Shown: positions 45,544 through 53,156 of the stretch, piece by piece
Layout: each line of letters starts with the position of its first letter
How positions within the stretch are numbered: the stretch's first letter is position 1
Assembly: GCA_902569285.1 (NCBI GenBank)
Contig: CACFTS010000003.1
Span: 1-61,213 of the forward strand
Length of the DNA: 61,213 bases
Reading direction: 5' to 3'
From: an uncultured Pelagibacteraceae bacterium
GTDB taxonomy: Bacteria > Pseudomonadota > Alphaproteobacteria > Pelagibacterales > Pelagibacteraceae
Program-made: the position numbers and the translations under genes
Notes under the pieces: model-generated
What the model was told of the DNA's origin: nothing
What the model saw: only the letters and a program-made list of their open reading frames with translations
Databases searched by the model: none

Positions 45544-46245
45544 ATGGGAATATTTGATATTTTTAATTCTAAAAAGACTAGTAATGTAGGTTCACTGGGT
45601 GTTTATCATGGTATGGATTTAAGAGAGTGGAATGATGGATATAAGTCTGATGAAAAAGGAATATTAAAATTTATTAAAGCTAAATTAAAATCAATGTCTG
45701 ACGATGAGTTTATAAAATTTCTTAAGAATAGAGATCTTTACAGAAAATTTACTCATCATGAAGCTAATGATGAAATGAATAAATTAAAAGTCACAGAACC
45801 AAAAGGTCTATCTTCACTAGCATTAACAAAGTTTGATTGGGTTTTTTATCCAAAAATATTACTAGAGCGAGATTCTAATATAATTGGATTTAAGATTACA
45901 GACAGTGATGTTGCTTATGAAGGGAAAAAAAAGGGAATGAAATTTAAAAAAGGAAAAACTTTAGTTATGTTGTCACAAGATAGAAAACAAGAATACCTTA
46001 AGTATTGGGAAAAAAATTTATCTTGGCAAAAAACAGTTCATATGATGGGTTTTCAGTTTGTTGATTTAGACGACGATGAGTATAAATTTTTAAAACCTTA
46101 TGAAAATAAGTTTAAAAATAAAAATTTTAATAATGAGGCATGGGATGATTTTATAAGTAATGGTCATAATCCCTTATTTGCTACAGAAAAAAGAAAGGCT
46201 TATCCAATCAATAGATTTCAAACATATCTAGTTTTCGAGGAATAA
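45544..46245 (+). CDS. Unknown protein, paralogue B of a tandem pair
   Basis: A 233-residue protein. Shared motifs with paralogue A are LGVYHGMDL, FVDLDDDEYKFLKPYENKFK and TEKRKAYPINRFQTYLVF, while an extra middle part (SALALTKFDWVFYPK to LSWQKTVHMMGFQ) differs. The copies have diverged widely. It ends the chaperone cassette; its stop is 12 bases from the convergent 59-residue ORF. No function can be assigned. Confidence 0.6.
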   Translation: MGIFDIFNSKKTSNVGSLGVYHGMDLREWNDGYKSDEKGILKFIKAKLKSMSDDEFIKFLKNRDLYRKFTHHEANDEMNKLKVTEPKGLSSLALTKFDWVFYPKILLERDSNIIGFKITDSDVAYEGKKKGMKFKKGKTLVMLSQDRKQEYLKYWEKNLSWQKTVHMMGFQFVDLDDDEYKFLKPYENKFKNKNFNNEAWDDFISNGHNPLFATEKRKAYPINRFQTYLVFEE

Positions 46246-46257
46246 GTGAGATTAACC

Positions 46258-46437
46258 TTATTCTATTAAATCTTTCCAATTTTTTTCAGTTTCAGATTTT
46301 GAGTTACTATTATTTTTATTATTATCTTTTTCTTTTTTCATTTCTTTGTAAAGATTAATAAAATCTTGTCTGGAACCTTTTTTCTTTCCCATTTCCCTAA
46401 ATTTATTTGTCCATTTGTTTCTATCTTTTTTTTCCAT
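46258..46437 (-). CDS. Small Lys-rich unknown protein (59 residues), not in the ORF track
   Basis: The ATG at 46437 follows directly on the stop of the DUF2130 gene (46438-46440). The product MEKKDRNKWTNKFREMGKKK continues with RQDFINLYKEMKK and an Asn/Ser/Glu-rich end (NWKDLIE). The abutting position and coherent operon argue that it is real. Very hydrophilic, probably helical. Last gene of the nuclease operon. Confidence 0.6.
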   Translation of the reverse strand: MEKKDRNKWTNKFREMGKKKGSRQDFINLYKEMKKEKDNNKNNSNSKSETEKNWKDLIE

Positions 46438-47499
46438 TTATCTAGTCTTGTTCCATTTATCTAAAAATCCAGAAATTCCAATTTTATTTATTTCTTTAAA
46501 TAGTTCCTCTAAACTTTCATCCATTGACTCATTTAACTCAATTACGTCCTCTAAATTTTGTAATGTTAATTTCAGTTTTTTCTTTTTTTTCTCCGAAATA
46601 TTTATTTTTTGCATAATAATATTCTTAATTATTGGATTTTCTAAAAAATCAATTGCCGAAAGAAGATTTTCTTTATTATTTCCTTTATGTTGATCAATCA
46701 AGACATGGGCCCATCTTTGTGTGGTAGCGAGATTTCTTAATGTTGGAAAATCATATTTACAGATAAAAATATTACCTTTGTGATCCCAAGGAACATCTTT
46801 AGGAAAATCTTTTGGGGTTGCTCTTGTAAATATTACACCAATATTTGATTTTGAATCCTTCATATCATCTTGTATTTTTTTAATCCACTCATTACTCCAA
46901 CTTTTTGTATTTTTTCTTTCATACAAAATTTTACAAATAGTATGATTGTTTTCTATTACTTCTTGTAACCAATCTCCACCAGCAGCTCCTTTTGCATATG
47001 CAGTAATTTTGTCGTCTTTATCTTTGAATATTTTTTTTAAAAATTCTCCAAGTGAAATTTCTGCTCCAGAACCTTGATCTACAGTAGCTCCTTGATTTAC
47101 AGTTTGATTTAATGTTTGAATTTGTTTGTTTAATCTATTCTTTTCTAATTCCCATTTATTTTTATCTTCACTATGTTTGTTAAGTTGATTTTCTCGATCT
47201 TTTTTAATAGCATTCTCCATTATAGCATCATAGTGCTCCTTGTTTGCTGCTCTGTCTTTCTCTAAAGCCTTCTTAATTGCTTCTGATTTCTCTAAATCAC
47301 TTTTTTTAATTTGTGCTTCTAATTTTTTATTTTTTTCCTCTTGATTTTTTTTATCCTCTTCAAGTTTTTGAATTCTATCTTGCTCTTGTTTTTTAGCATC
47401 ATTTATTACTGTCTGTGTTAAATCATTAAAATGGCTCTCTAGTCCTTGTTTCATTGGAAACTCTTTTTTGCAATGAGGACACGTTATTTTTTGGCTCAT
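46438..47499 (-). CDS. DUF2130 protein, PD-(D/E)XK nuclease-like
   Basis: A 353-residue protein. It opens with a zinc-finger-like CPHCKKEFPMKQGLESH, then a long coiled coil (about residues 30-145), then a DUF2130 domain. Candidate catalytic segment: CKILYERKNTKSW, giving E-x-K of a PD-(D/E)XK fold, preceded by GGDWLQEVIE. Members of this family are poorly characterised. It starts one base after the DUF2779 stop, so both proteins are likely made together. Confidence 0.8.
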   Translation of the reverse strand: MSQKITCPHCKKEFPMKQGLESHFNDLTQTVINDAKKQEQDRIQKLEEDKKNQEEKNKKLEAQIKKSDLEKSEAIKKALEKDRAANKEHYDAIMENAIKKDRENQLNKHSEDKNKWELEKNRLNKQIQTLNQTVNQGATVDQGSGAEISLGEFLKKIFKDKDDKITAYAKGAAGGDWLQEVIENNHTICKILYERKNTKSWSNEWIKKIQDDMKDSKSNIGVIFTRATPKDFPKDVPWDHKGNIFICKYDFPTLRNLATTQRWAHVLIDQHKGNNKENLLSAIDFLENPIIKNIIMQKINISEKKKKKLKLTLQNLEDVIELNESMDESLEELFKEINKIGISGFLDKWNKTR

Positions 47500-47500
47500 A

Positions 47501-49012
47501 TTAGTTGTTTTTAGTTTTTTCCATTAAATATCTTATCAGATAATAGACTGCCAAGGTATCTTTAGAACAATAATCTATTAAAAGTTTTTTCTGATTTTCT
47601 ATTTCTTTTTCATCAGTTTTAGGATCTGTACAAATAAACCAAGCTAATTGTGCATCATTGCCAGATACTATATTATCTTTTTTTTCATAACTAATATCGC
47701 TAATTGGTATAACTTTATTAATTACTTTTAATTTATATTTACATTTCATAATTGGATTATAAAATCCTTTTTTAACAATTTTTTCACTATCTAATATTCT
47801 TGGTTCTAATTTATTAATTTTATTTTCTAAATCTTTGCAGCTATCTTTTTTCTTTAAATTTTTTAAAATTGTCTTTTCGTAAGGAGAATGAATAAATATA
47901 GTTCCTTTATCACCTAGCTCATTTAAAAGACTTTCAGCAAATTTTCTTTCTATATTTTGATCTAAAAATTCTAAAAACCAATTTGCATCATTTATTTTGA
48001 TTTTTTCGTCCAAGGATGACCATTTGTGTACTGACCACTGAAAAGGTAACTGGGTGAAAGGTTTTGTTCCCTTTATTTTTGGAACTACTTGTTGTACAGT
48101 TTCAAAGTCCATAAAATAAATTGGCCAACTTAAATCTTTAAATTCGTAGCTTAAGATTTCACGATCAAGCAAGATTATATTTTCTTTATGACATTTTTGA
48201 ATTTTTTTTTGATTCTCATTTAACAGATCTGCAGGTACATCTTCTAATTTTTTAATTCCATTCGCTTTACAGTGTTTTTCTATTTTTGTGCCTTTTATTC
48301 TTCCAGGCAACATTTCATAAGAAATTATATTTGATTTAGGTTTACATCTATCTATATAATCACATTCATGAGGTTCATTGCAATGATCTCCAATTTTTAT
48401 GTTAGGACATGGTGATTCTTTAGTTAAAGGTAATAATTTTTTAATTAGACTTGGTATTTCTTTTTCTTTTTCAACAACTTGATTTGTAACATCAATCTCT
48501 AAAGGTAAATCTCTATAATCTCTTTCAGTTTTAAAAATAAAATTATTATTAACGTGAATTAATTTAATGTTAGTTAAATTAATACCCAATTTTTTAAGAA
48601 TATAAGATTGAATTGCTAAATCTGTTATATAATAATTTTTTAGTTCTCCTGATGACTTTATTTCTAAAAGTTCCCATCCTTTATTTTTTCTAATTAAAAT
48701 ATCTGGCCTTATATAAGTATCAAAAAAAATGAACACACCTTCAAAAATAACATTTATATCTTTAGAATTAATAGCTTGTTCAGTTTTTTCTTTAGATTTT
48801 ATCCATTCCTCTTCTTTGGAAGGTAGGTCTAAAACATTTTGATCTTTAGAATAAATTTTTTTGACTTCATTTTCAAAGAGATAAGCTCTTAATAAAATAT
48901 TATTAACTTCAGATTTTTTGGATTTATAAATATCAAACCAAAGTTTTTTTTCACATTGATGACCACTCATAATTTTAGTCTTTGTAAGCTTGTAACTTTT
49001 ATTGTTCATCAA
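47501..49012 (-). CDS. DUF2779 protein: RecB/Cas4-like nuclease plus DEDD exonuclease-like domain
   Basis: A 503-residue protein. N-terminal half: RPDIL (D104), LLEIKSS (E117, K119) and LAIQSYI (Q134) form the RecB/Cas4 motif, and C20 with the later CPNIKIGDHCNEPHEC and DYIDRC could ligate a Fe-S cluster as in Cas4/AddB. C-terminal half: MDFET, SPYEKTIL and DYCSKDTLAVYYL match a DnaQ/RNase H-type DEDD layout. Overlaps the 90-residue gene by 14 bases. Two catalytic domains on one chain suggest DNA or RNA end processing. Confidence 0.8.
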   Translation of the reverse strand: MMNNKSYKLTKTKIMSGHQCEKKLWFDIYKSKKSEVNNILLRAYLFENEVKKIYSKDQNVLDLPSKEEEWIKSKEKTEQAINSKDINVIFEGVFIFFDTYIRPDILIRKNKGWELLEIKSSGELKNYYITDLAIQSYILKKLGINLTNIKLIHVNNNFIFKTERDYRDLPLEIDVTNQVVEKEKEIPSLIKKLLPLTKESPCPNIKIGDHCNEPHECDYIDRCKPKSNIISYEMLPGRIKGTKIEKHCKANGIKKLEDVPADLLNENQKKIQKCHKENIILLDREILSYEFKDLSWPIYFMDFETVQQVVPKIKGTKPFTQLPFQWSVHKWSSLDEKIKINDANWFLEFLDQNIERKFAESLLNELGDKGTIFIHSPYEKTILKNLKKKDSCKDLENKINKLEPRILDSEKIVKKGFYNPIMKCKYKLKVINKVIPISDISYEKKDNIVSGNDAQLAWFICTDPKTDEKEIENQKKLLIDYCSKDTLAVYYLIRYLMEKTKNN

Positions 49013-49271
49013 GTTCTCTAGTAAGAATTTTTATTTCAACTTGGTTTTTATTATATTCATGAACCATTTTTAAATAACTAATAAATTTAAGTATATTGTA
49101 TGGAATAAAGTAGATATTTAAAATCAACTTAAGTAAAGGTTTCGATTTATAATATTCTTGATCAGCTTTTTTAGTTATTTCCTTATTAGCCAAATAAAAA
49201 TCTACTGAATTCTTCCACTCATGGCAGTAAGTTAGTCGATCTTTCATTTTATTTTTAAAATATTTTCTCAT
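48999..49271 (-). CDS. Small unknown protein (90 residues)
   Basis: No recognised family. The product is basic and helical, with a moderately hydrophobic stretch KPLLKLILNIYFIPYNILKF (about residues 44-63) that could be a membrane-associating helix, and a charged end. The ATG overlaps the stop of the preceding 53-residue ORF (ATGA), and its 3' end overlaps the DUF2779 gene by 14 bases, so it is part of the nuclease operon. Confidence 0.6.
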   Translation of the reverse strand: MRKYFKNKMKDRLTYCHEWKNSVDFYLANKEITKKADQEYYKSKPLLKLILNIYFIPYNILKFISYLKMVHEYNKNQVEIKILTRELDEQ

Positions 49272-49429
49272 TTTAAGTACCTCGCAATTTGTCTATAGCA
49301 TTGTGGTTTAACAGAAGATTTGCCTATTATTTTAATTTCTTCATTTTTATAATAGTAAATCCAAAAATAGTGTTGATCATTTTCTTCATCAAAAATTTCT
49401 TCAATTCTAATTTCAGTTATTTCATCCAT
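49268..49429 (-). CDS. Small acidic protein (53 residues), not in the ORF track
   Basis: The frame begins at ATG 49427-49429, which overlaps the upstream gene's stop as TAATG, and ends in TGA overlapping the next ATG. The product MDEITEIRIEEIFDEENDQH continues with FWIYYYKNEE and KPQCYRQIARYLK. The two flanking overlaps strongly suggest a real, translationally coupled gene. No family known to me. An antitoxin- or regulator-like role is only a guess. Confidence 0.6.
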   Translation of the reverse strand: MDEITEIRIEEIFDEENDQHYFWIYYYKNEEIKIIGKSSVKPQCYRQIARYLK

Positions 49430-49689
49430 TAGTGATAAGTCCTTTCTTTCTTTAAATATTCGAAATACAATTTAAAGATAGCTAGTCTTACTTTTCTCAT
49501 CACAATATTCCATTCTTCTTCAGAATTATTTGATAACCACGGTAGATCTTTTTGTTCTAAATTAAATACTTCTATAAATACCCGATCTACTGATTGAAGT
49601 AGGTAATTTACATCCTTTTCGCCCTGGATAGCGATGAGATTAATAAGTTTATTGTGATCTGATAACTTTGATATTTTTTTGTTTTTCAT
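49429..49689 (-). CDS. Small unknown protein, first gene of the nuclease operon
   Basis: A protein of about 86 residues (95 from the track start at 49716). The later Met at 49689 is preferred because AGAAAGG lies just in front of it. It has no hydrophobic helix and reads LIAIQGEKDVNYLLQSVDRVF and LPWLSNNSEEEWNIVMRKVR. No recognised family. Its stop overlaps the 53-residue ORF by one base. Confidence 0.6.
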   Translation of the reverse strand: MKNKKISKLSDHNKLINLIAIQGEKDVNYLLQSVDRVFIEVFNLEQKDLPWLSNNSEEEWNIVMRKVRLAIFKLYFEYLKKERTYH

Positions 49690-49716
49690 CTTTACCTTTC
49701 TGAACGTGAAGTTCAT

Positions 49717-50039
49717 AAAAGATAAATCTATTCAGTCTGCTGACTATATACATTTTTACCATATAAAAACTTTCGTTCTTAATTGTTTATTTTAGGTAAA
49801 ATGATTAAAAACCATTGTAGTTATTCTATCCCAATCTCCGATAAAACAATAATTCGATTTACCGTTGGGGTAAGTAGGCGCTACAATTGATGGCTGCACA
49901 TATACACCAATAAGTCAGCAAGATTAAATGTATATATGTAGCCATCATATAGTATTCAATTCTTACCTAGACTATATATATGATATTTTTGATTAAAATT
50001 CAATATTGATAATTTTTAATAATAATCTAGATTCTTTTT
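49717..50039. other. 323-base intergenic region between the nuclease operon and rseP
   Basis: This is the longest gene-free stretch of the window. It should hold the promoters of the divergent nuclease operon and rseP. It is less A-rich than the surroundings near 49860-49890 (CCGTTGGGGTAAGTAGGCGC) and carries a long inverted repeat. No ORF of note and no tRNA cloverleaf were found. Confidence 0.7.
49889..49946. repeat. Long imperfect inverted repeat
   Basis: Arms GATGGCTGCACATATACA (49889-49906) and TGTATATATGTAGCCATC (49929-49946) pair at 15 or 16 of 18 positions around a 22-base loop. The loop holds CAATAAGTCAGCAAG. There is no T-run after it, so it is not a plain terminator. It may be a structured RNA, a protein site or a recombination site. 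Confidence 0.7.
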
Positions 50040-51224
50040 ATGATTGAATATTTGGAGCTTTTAAGAATAATTTTAAGTTATTTAGTACCTTTTTTAATAC
50101 TTCTTACAATTGTGGTTTTTATTCATGAATATGGACATTATTATTTTGCAAGAAAATATCGAGTAGGGGTGACTATTTTTTCAGTTGGTTTTGGAAAAGA
50201 ATTATTTGGCTGGACAGATAAAAATGGAACTCGATGGCGATTTTCAGCAATTCCATTTGGTGGTTATGTTAAGTTTTTTGGGGATCATAGCATTTTTAGT
50301 GATTTTAATAGAGATAAACTTAGAAAAAAATATAATGAAGAAGAGCAAAAAAAATTACTCGCTTTTAAACCTTTATATCAAAGAAACTTAATTGCTTTTG
50401 GTGGACCATTAGCTAATTTCATATTAGCTTTTATAATTTTCGTTTCTGTCTTCATGTTTGTTGGTAAAGACATGACTCCCGCTTCAATATCTGAAGTTCA
50501 AAAAGAAAGCCCCGCAGAGATATATGGTTTAAAGCAAAATGATATTTTACTCAATATTGATGGTAACAAGGTTGAGAGTTTATTAGATGTTTCTAAATTT
50601 ATTATGCTTTCAACAGGTGATTTTGTTGAATTTGTCGTATCAAGAAATGATCAAGAATATAAACTAAAAGTAAAACCTAACTTAGTTGAAACGGTAGATG
50701 ATTTTGGCAATCCCTTAGAAAAGAGAATAGTTGGGATAATAATAGGCCCAAATAATAATAAAATTAATCATGTTAAATTAGGCCCAACAAAAGCTGCATA
50801 TTATGCAGTAAAAGAAATATTCTTTGTAAGTCAAAAAACTTTAGAAATGCTTTGGGGGTATATTCAAAAATTATGGGGTAAAGGTTATGGAGATTTAAGA
50901 CAATTAGGTGGACCAATTAAAATTGCTCAAATTTCAGGTGAAGTTGCTAAAATGGGAATATTGCCATTCATTATGATTATTTCTTATATTTCAATAAGCC
51001 TTGGTTTATTTAATTTATTTCCAATACCTTTATTAGATGGTGGTCATATTGCCTTAAATACTATTGAAAAATTTAGGGGTAAAGAATTTCAAATAGAAAC
51101 TCTTGAAAATACTTTTCGAATCGGAATTATAATTATTGGAAGTTTGATGATTTTTACAGTTTTTAATGATGTTAATAGCAATCTAAATAAGATAATTGGC
51201 TATTTTGGAAATTTTTTAAATTAA
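50040..51224 (+). CDS. rseP: Site-2 intramembrane zinc metalloprotease RseP
   Basis: A 394-residue M50 protease. HEYGH (residues 29-33) lies in the first helix, and the other zinc ligand is in the LLDGGH motif (331-336). A single PDZ-like domain lies between them (SPAEIYGLKQNDILLNIDG, about 155-175). RseP cuts transmembrane anti-sigma factors and leftover signal peptides. Here it is not next to dxr or bamA, the usual partners; HU follows. Confidence 0.92.
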   Translation: MIEYLELLRIILSYLVPFLILLTIVVFIHEYGHYYFARKYRVGVTIFSVGFGKELFGWTDKNGTRWRFSAIPFGGYVKFFGDHSIFSDFNRDKLRKKYNEEEQKKLLAFKPLYQRNLIAFGGPLANFILAFIIFVSVFMFVGKDMTPASISEVQKESPAEIYGLKQNDILLNIDGNKVESLLDVSKFIMLSTGDFVEFVVSRNDQEYKLKVKPNLVETVDDFGNPLEKRIVGIIIGPNNNKINHVKLGPTKAAYYAVKEIFFVSQKTLEMLWGYIQKLWGKGYGDLRQLGGPIKIAQISGEVAKMGILPFIMIISYISISLGLFNLFPIPLLDGGHIALNTIEKFRGKEFQIETLENTFRIGIIIIGSLMIFTVFNDVNSNLNKIIGYFGNFLN

Positions 51225-51265
51225 AAAAAACCCTTATAAATTAAGCTTTTTTTAAAATTACAATA

Positions 51266-51293
51266 TCTTGTGTATAACTTTTAACGATATACT
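51266..51293 (+). promoter_or_regulatory. Candidate promoter for the HU gene
   Basis: TCTTGT (51266-51271), a 16-base spacer and TATACT (51288-51293) resemble a sigma-70-type promoter 69 bases ahead of the HU ATG. Because the region is A+T-rich, chance matches are common, so confidence is low. The HU start has a good SD (CCGGAG). Confidence 0.35.
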
Positions 51294-51361
51294 AAAAAAA
51301 GTCTTGATTTATCAATACTTTTGATAAAAATAGCAAATAACCTAATAAAACCGGAGCTAAA

Positions 51362-51637
51362 ATGAATAAAAAACAATTGATAGTCAAGCTTTCAGGGGCT
51401 TTAAATCTAAGTAAAGCAGATGCTGAAAGAACTTTTGACACGATTACCAACACTATTTTGGATGCTTTAAAAGGTGATGATTCAGTTAAGATAGCTGGAT
51501 TTGGTACTTACAAAGTAGCTAAAAGAAAAGCTCGAGTTGGAAGAAATCCTAGAACTGGTGAGCAGATTCAAATCGCTGCATCACAAAAGGTTAAATTCTT
51601 ACCTGCTAAAGCTTTAAAAGAAGTATTCAATAAATAA
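51362..51637 (+). CDS. HU family DNA-binding protein
   Basis: A 91-residue histone-like protein. It starts MNKKQLIVKLSGALNLSKAD and includes IAGFGTYKVAKRKARVGRNP and GEQIQIAASQKVKFLPAKAL, the arm and DNA-binding motif of HU/IHF proteins. HU compacts DNA. It is monocistronic, followed by a strong terminator. Single HU subunit type rather than IHF, judged by the residues at the arm. Confidence 0.95.
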   Translation: MNKKQLIVKLSGALNLSKADAERTFDTITNTILDALKGDDSVKIAGFGTYKVAKRKARVGRNPRTGEQIQIAASQKVKFLPAKALKEVFNK

Positions 51638-51644
51638 TATTATT

Positions 51645-51679
51645 AAACAGCCTTAACGAAAATAACGTTAAGGCTGTTT
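51645..51679 (+). terminator. Intrinsic terminator after the HU gene
   Basis: AAACAGCCTTAACG (51645-51658) and CGTTAAGGCTGTTT (51666-51679) are perfectly complementary with a 7-base loop. The T-run is short (TTTCTAT), but the 14-bp stem is strong. Confidence 0.75.
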
Positions 51680-51781
51680 CTATATGCAAATTATGCATAC
51701 CTATTTTTAATCAATAACATTAGTTTTTAGAATTTATAAAATTAAAAGCTCTTAAATAGATAATTTTAATTAGGAGTTTAT

Positions 51782-53074
51782 ATGAAAAAACATTTATTAA
51801 TTTTTACATTAACAGGGATTTTATTTTTCTCTCTAATAGAATCCAGTTCTGCAGCAACAACAATATCTGAAGAAGGTCAATATATATTCAATACCTTAGC
51901 TTTTTATATTGGTGGAGTTTTAGTTGCTTTGATGGCTGCTGGATTTTGTATGTTAGAAAGTGGTTTAGTTACTACAAAAAGTGTATCTACAATTGCAGCA
52001 AAAAATGTTGGAAAATTTGCTATTGCTTCATTAGTATTCTTTTTTTGGGGATATAATTTAGCTTATGGTATTCCAGAAGGTGGATATATAGGAAAATTTT
52101 TAATTTGGAGTGAAGCTTCAAAAATTAGCACTGGTTATTCTGATAGTTCTGATTGGTTTTTTCAAGCAATGTTTGTTTGTGCAACAGTTTCAATAGTTTC
52201 AGGTGCGGTAGCAGAAAGAATAAAGATTTGGCCTTTCTTTTTCTTTGCAATTGCTATGGCTGGATTTATTTACCCAGTATCTATGGGATGGCAATGGGGT
52301 AAAGGTTGGTTATATACTTCAGGTTTTTCTGATTTTGCTGGATCTACTTTAGTTCATGCTTGTGGTGGAGCAGCGGCTTTGGCTGGTGTTATTGTATTAG
52401 GAGCAAGAAATGGAAGATTTGGCGCTAAAGGTCAAAAAATATCTATGGAACCTTTTGCAGCTTCTTCAATTCCTTTAGTAACGCTTGGCACTTTTTTGCT
52501 TTGGTTTGGATGGTTTGGTTTTAATGGTTTTAGTCAATTAGCAATGGGTACTTTTAGTGATGCTACTGCAATAACTAAAATTGCAGTTAATACTCATCTT
52601 GCTGGAGCAGCTGGTTGTGTAACCGGAGCTATTATTACTAGATTAATTGGAGGTAAAACTGACATTATAATGATGTTGAACGGTGCATTAGCAGGTTTAG
52701 TTTCAATTACCGCTGAACCTTTAACACCAACACCACTTCAAGCAATTATAATTGGTTCGATTGGTTCAATAATTATGTACTACGGTACAAAATTTTTAGA
52801 AAGTCAAAGACTAGATGATGTTGTTGGAGCAATTCCTGTTCACATGTTTGCTGGTATTTGGGGTACATTAGCTGTACCAATTACTAATGCAGAAACATTA
52901 TTTGGAACTCAAATGATGGGAGCACTTTCAGTTTGTGTGTTTAGTTTTATTCTTTCTTATATCGTTTTTAAAGCAATGAAAGAAACAATTGGTATAAGAA
53001 TTAGTAAACAAGCTGAAAAACTCGGAACAGATGTATCTGAAATTGGTGTTGCAGCATATGCAATACGTGATTAA
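51782..53074 (+). CDS. amt: Ammonium transporter AmtB
   Basis: A 430-residue Amt family channel with signal peptide (MKKHLLIFTLTGILFFSLIE then SSSAA) and 11 predicted helices. The twin histidines are visible in STLVHACGGAAALAG and PVHMFAGIWG. CMLESGLVTTKS and GAVAERIK are also typical. It takes up ammonium, the main nitrogen source in this lifestyle. SD TAGGAG precedes the ATG; there is no glnK beside it. A terminator follows. Confidence 0.95.
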   Translation: MKKHLLIFTLTGILFFSLIESSSAATTISEEGQYIFNTLAFYIGGVLVALMAAGFCMLESGLVTTKSVSTIAAKNVGKFAIASLVFFFWGYNLAYGIPEGGYIGKFLIWSEASKISTGYSDSSDWFFQAMFVCATVSIVSGAVAERIKIWPFFFFAIAMAGFIYPVSMGWQWGKGWLYTSGFSDFAGSTLVHACGGAAALAGVIVLGARNGRFGAKGQKISMEPFAASSIPLVTLGTFLLWFGWFGFNGFSQLAMGTFSDATAITKIAVNTHLAGAAGCVTGAIITRLIGGKTDIIMMLNGALAGLVSITAEPLTPTPLQAIIIGSIGSIIMYYGTKFLESQRLDDVVGAIPVHMFAGIWGTLAVPITNAETLFGTQMMGALSVCVFSFILSYIVFKAMKETIGIRISKQAEKLGTDVSEIGVAAYAIRD

Positions 53075-53092
53075 TTGTTAATAATAACAATA

Positions 53093-53156
53093 AAGGGACT
53101 CTTCACTCTCTGTGTATTCTCCGCGATTACTCTTATTGAAGGGTCCCTTATTTTTA
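53093..53156 (+). terminator. Hairpin terminator after amt
   Basis: The arms AAGGGACTCTTCA (53093-53105) and TGAAGGGTCCCTT (53137-53149) pair with one G-T mismatch around a 31-base loop, then TATTTTTAT. It lies 18 bases after the stop of amt and ends 3 bases into the convergent heptosyltransferase gene's last codon. Confidence 0.75.

Noticed and set aside
46415-46693. Plus-strand 92-residue ORF overlapping the DUF2130 gene
   Set aside because: It is Phe/Ser-rich, as expected from the antisense of Lys/Glu-rich coding sequence, and it overlaps the better-supported minus-strand genes.
49790-49960. tRNA or tmRNA candidate in the spacer before rseP
   Set aside because: No cloverleaf with a proper acceptor stem, T-arm (GTTCGA) or anticodon arm could be drawn.
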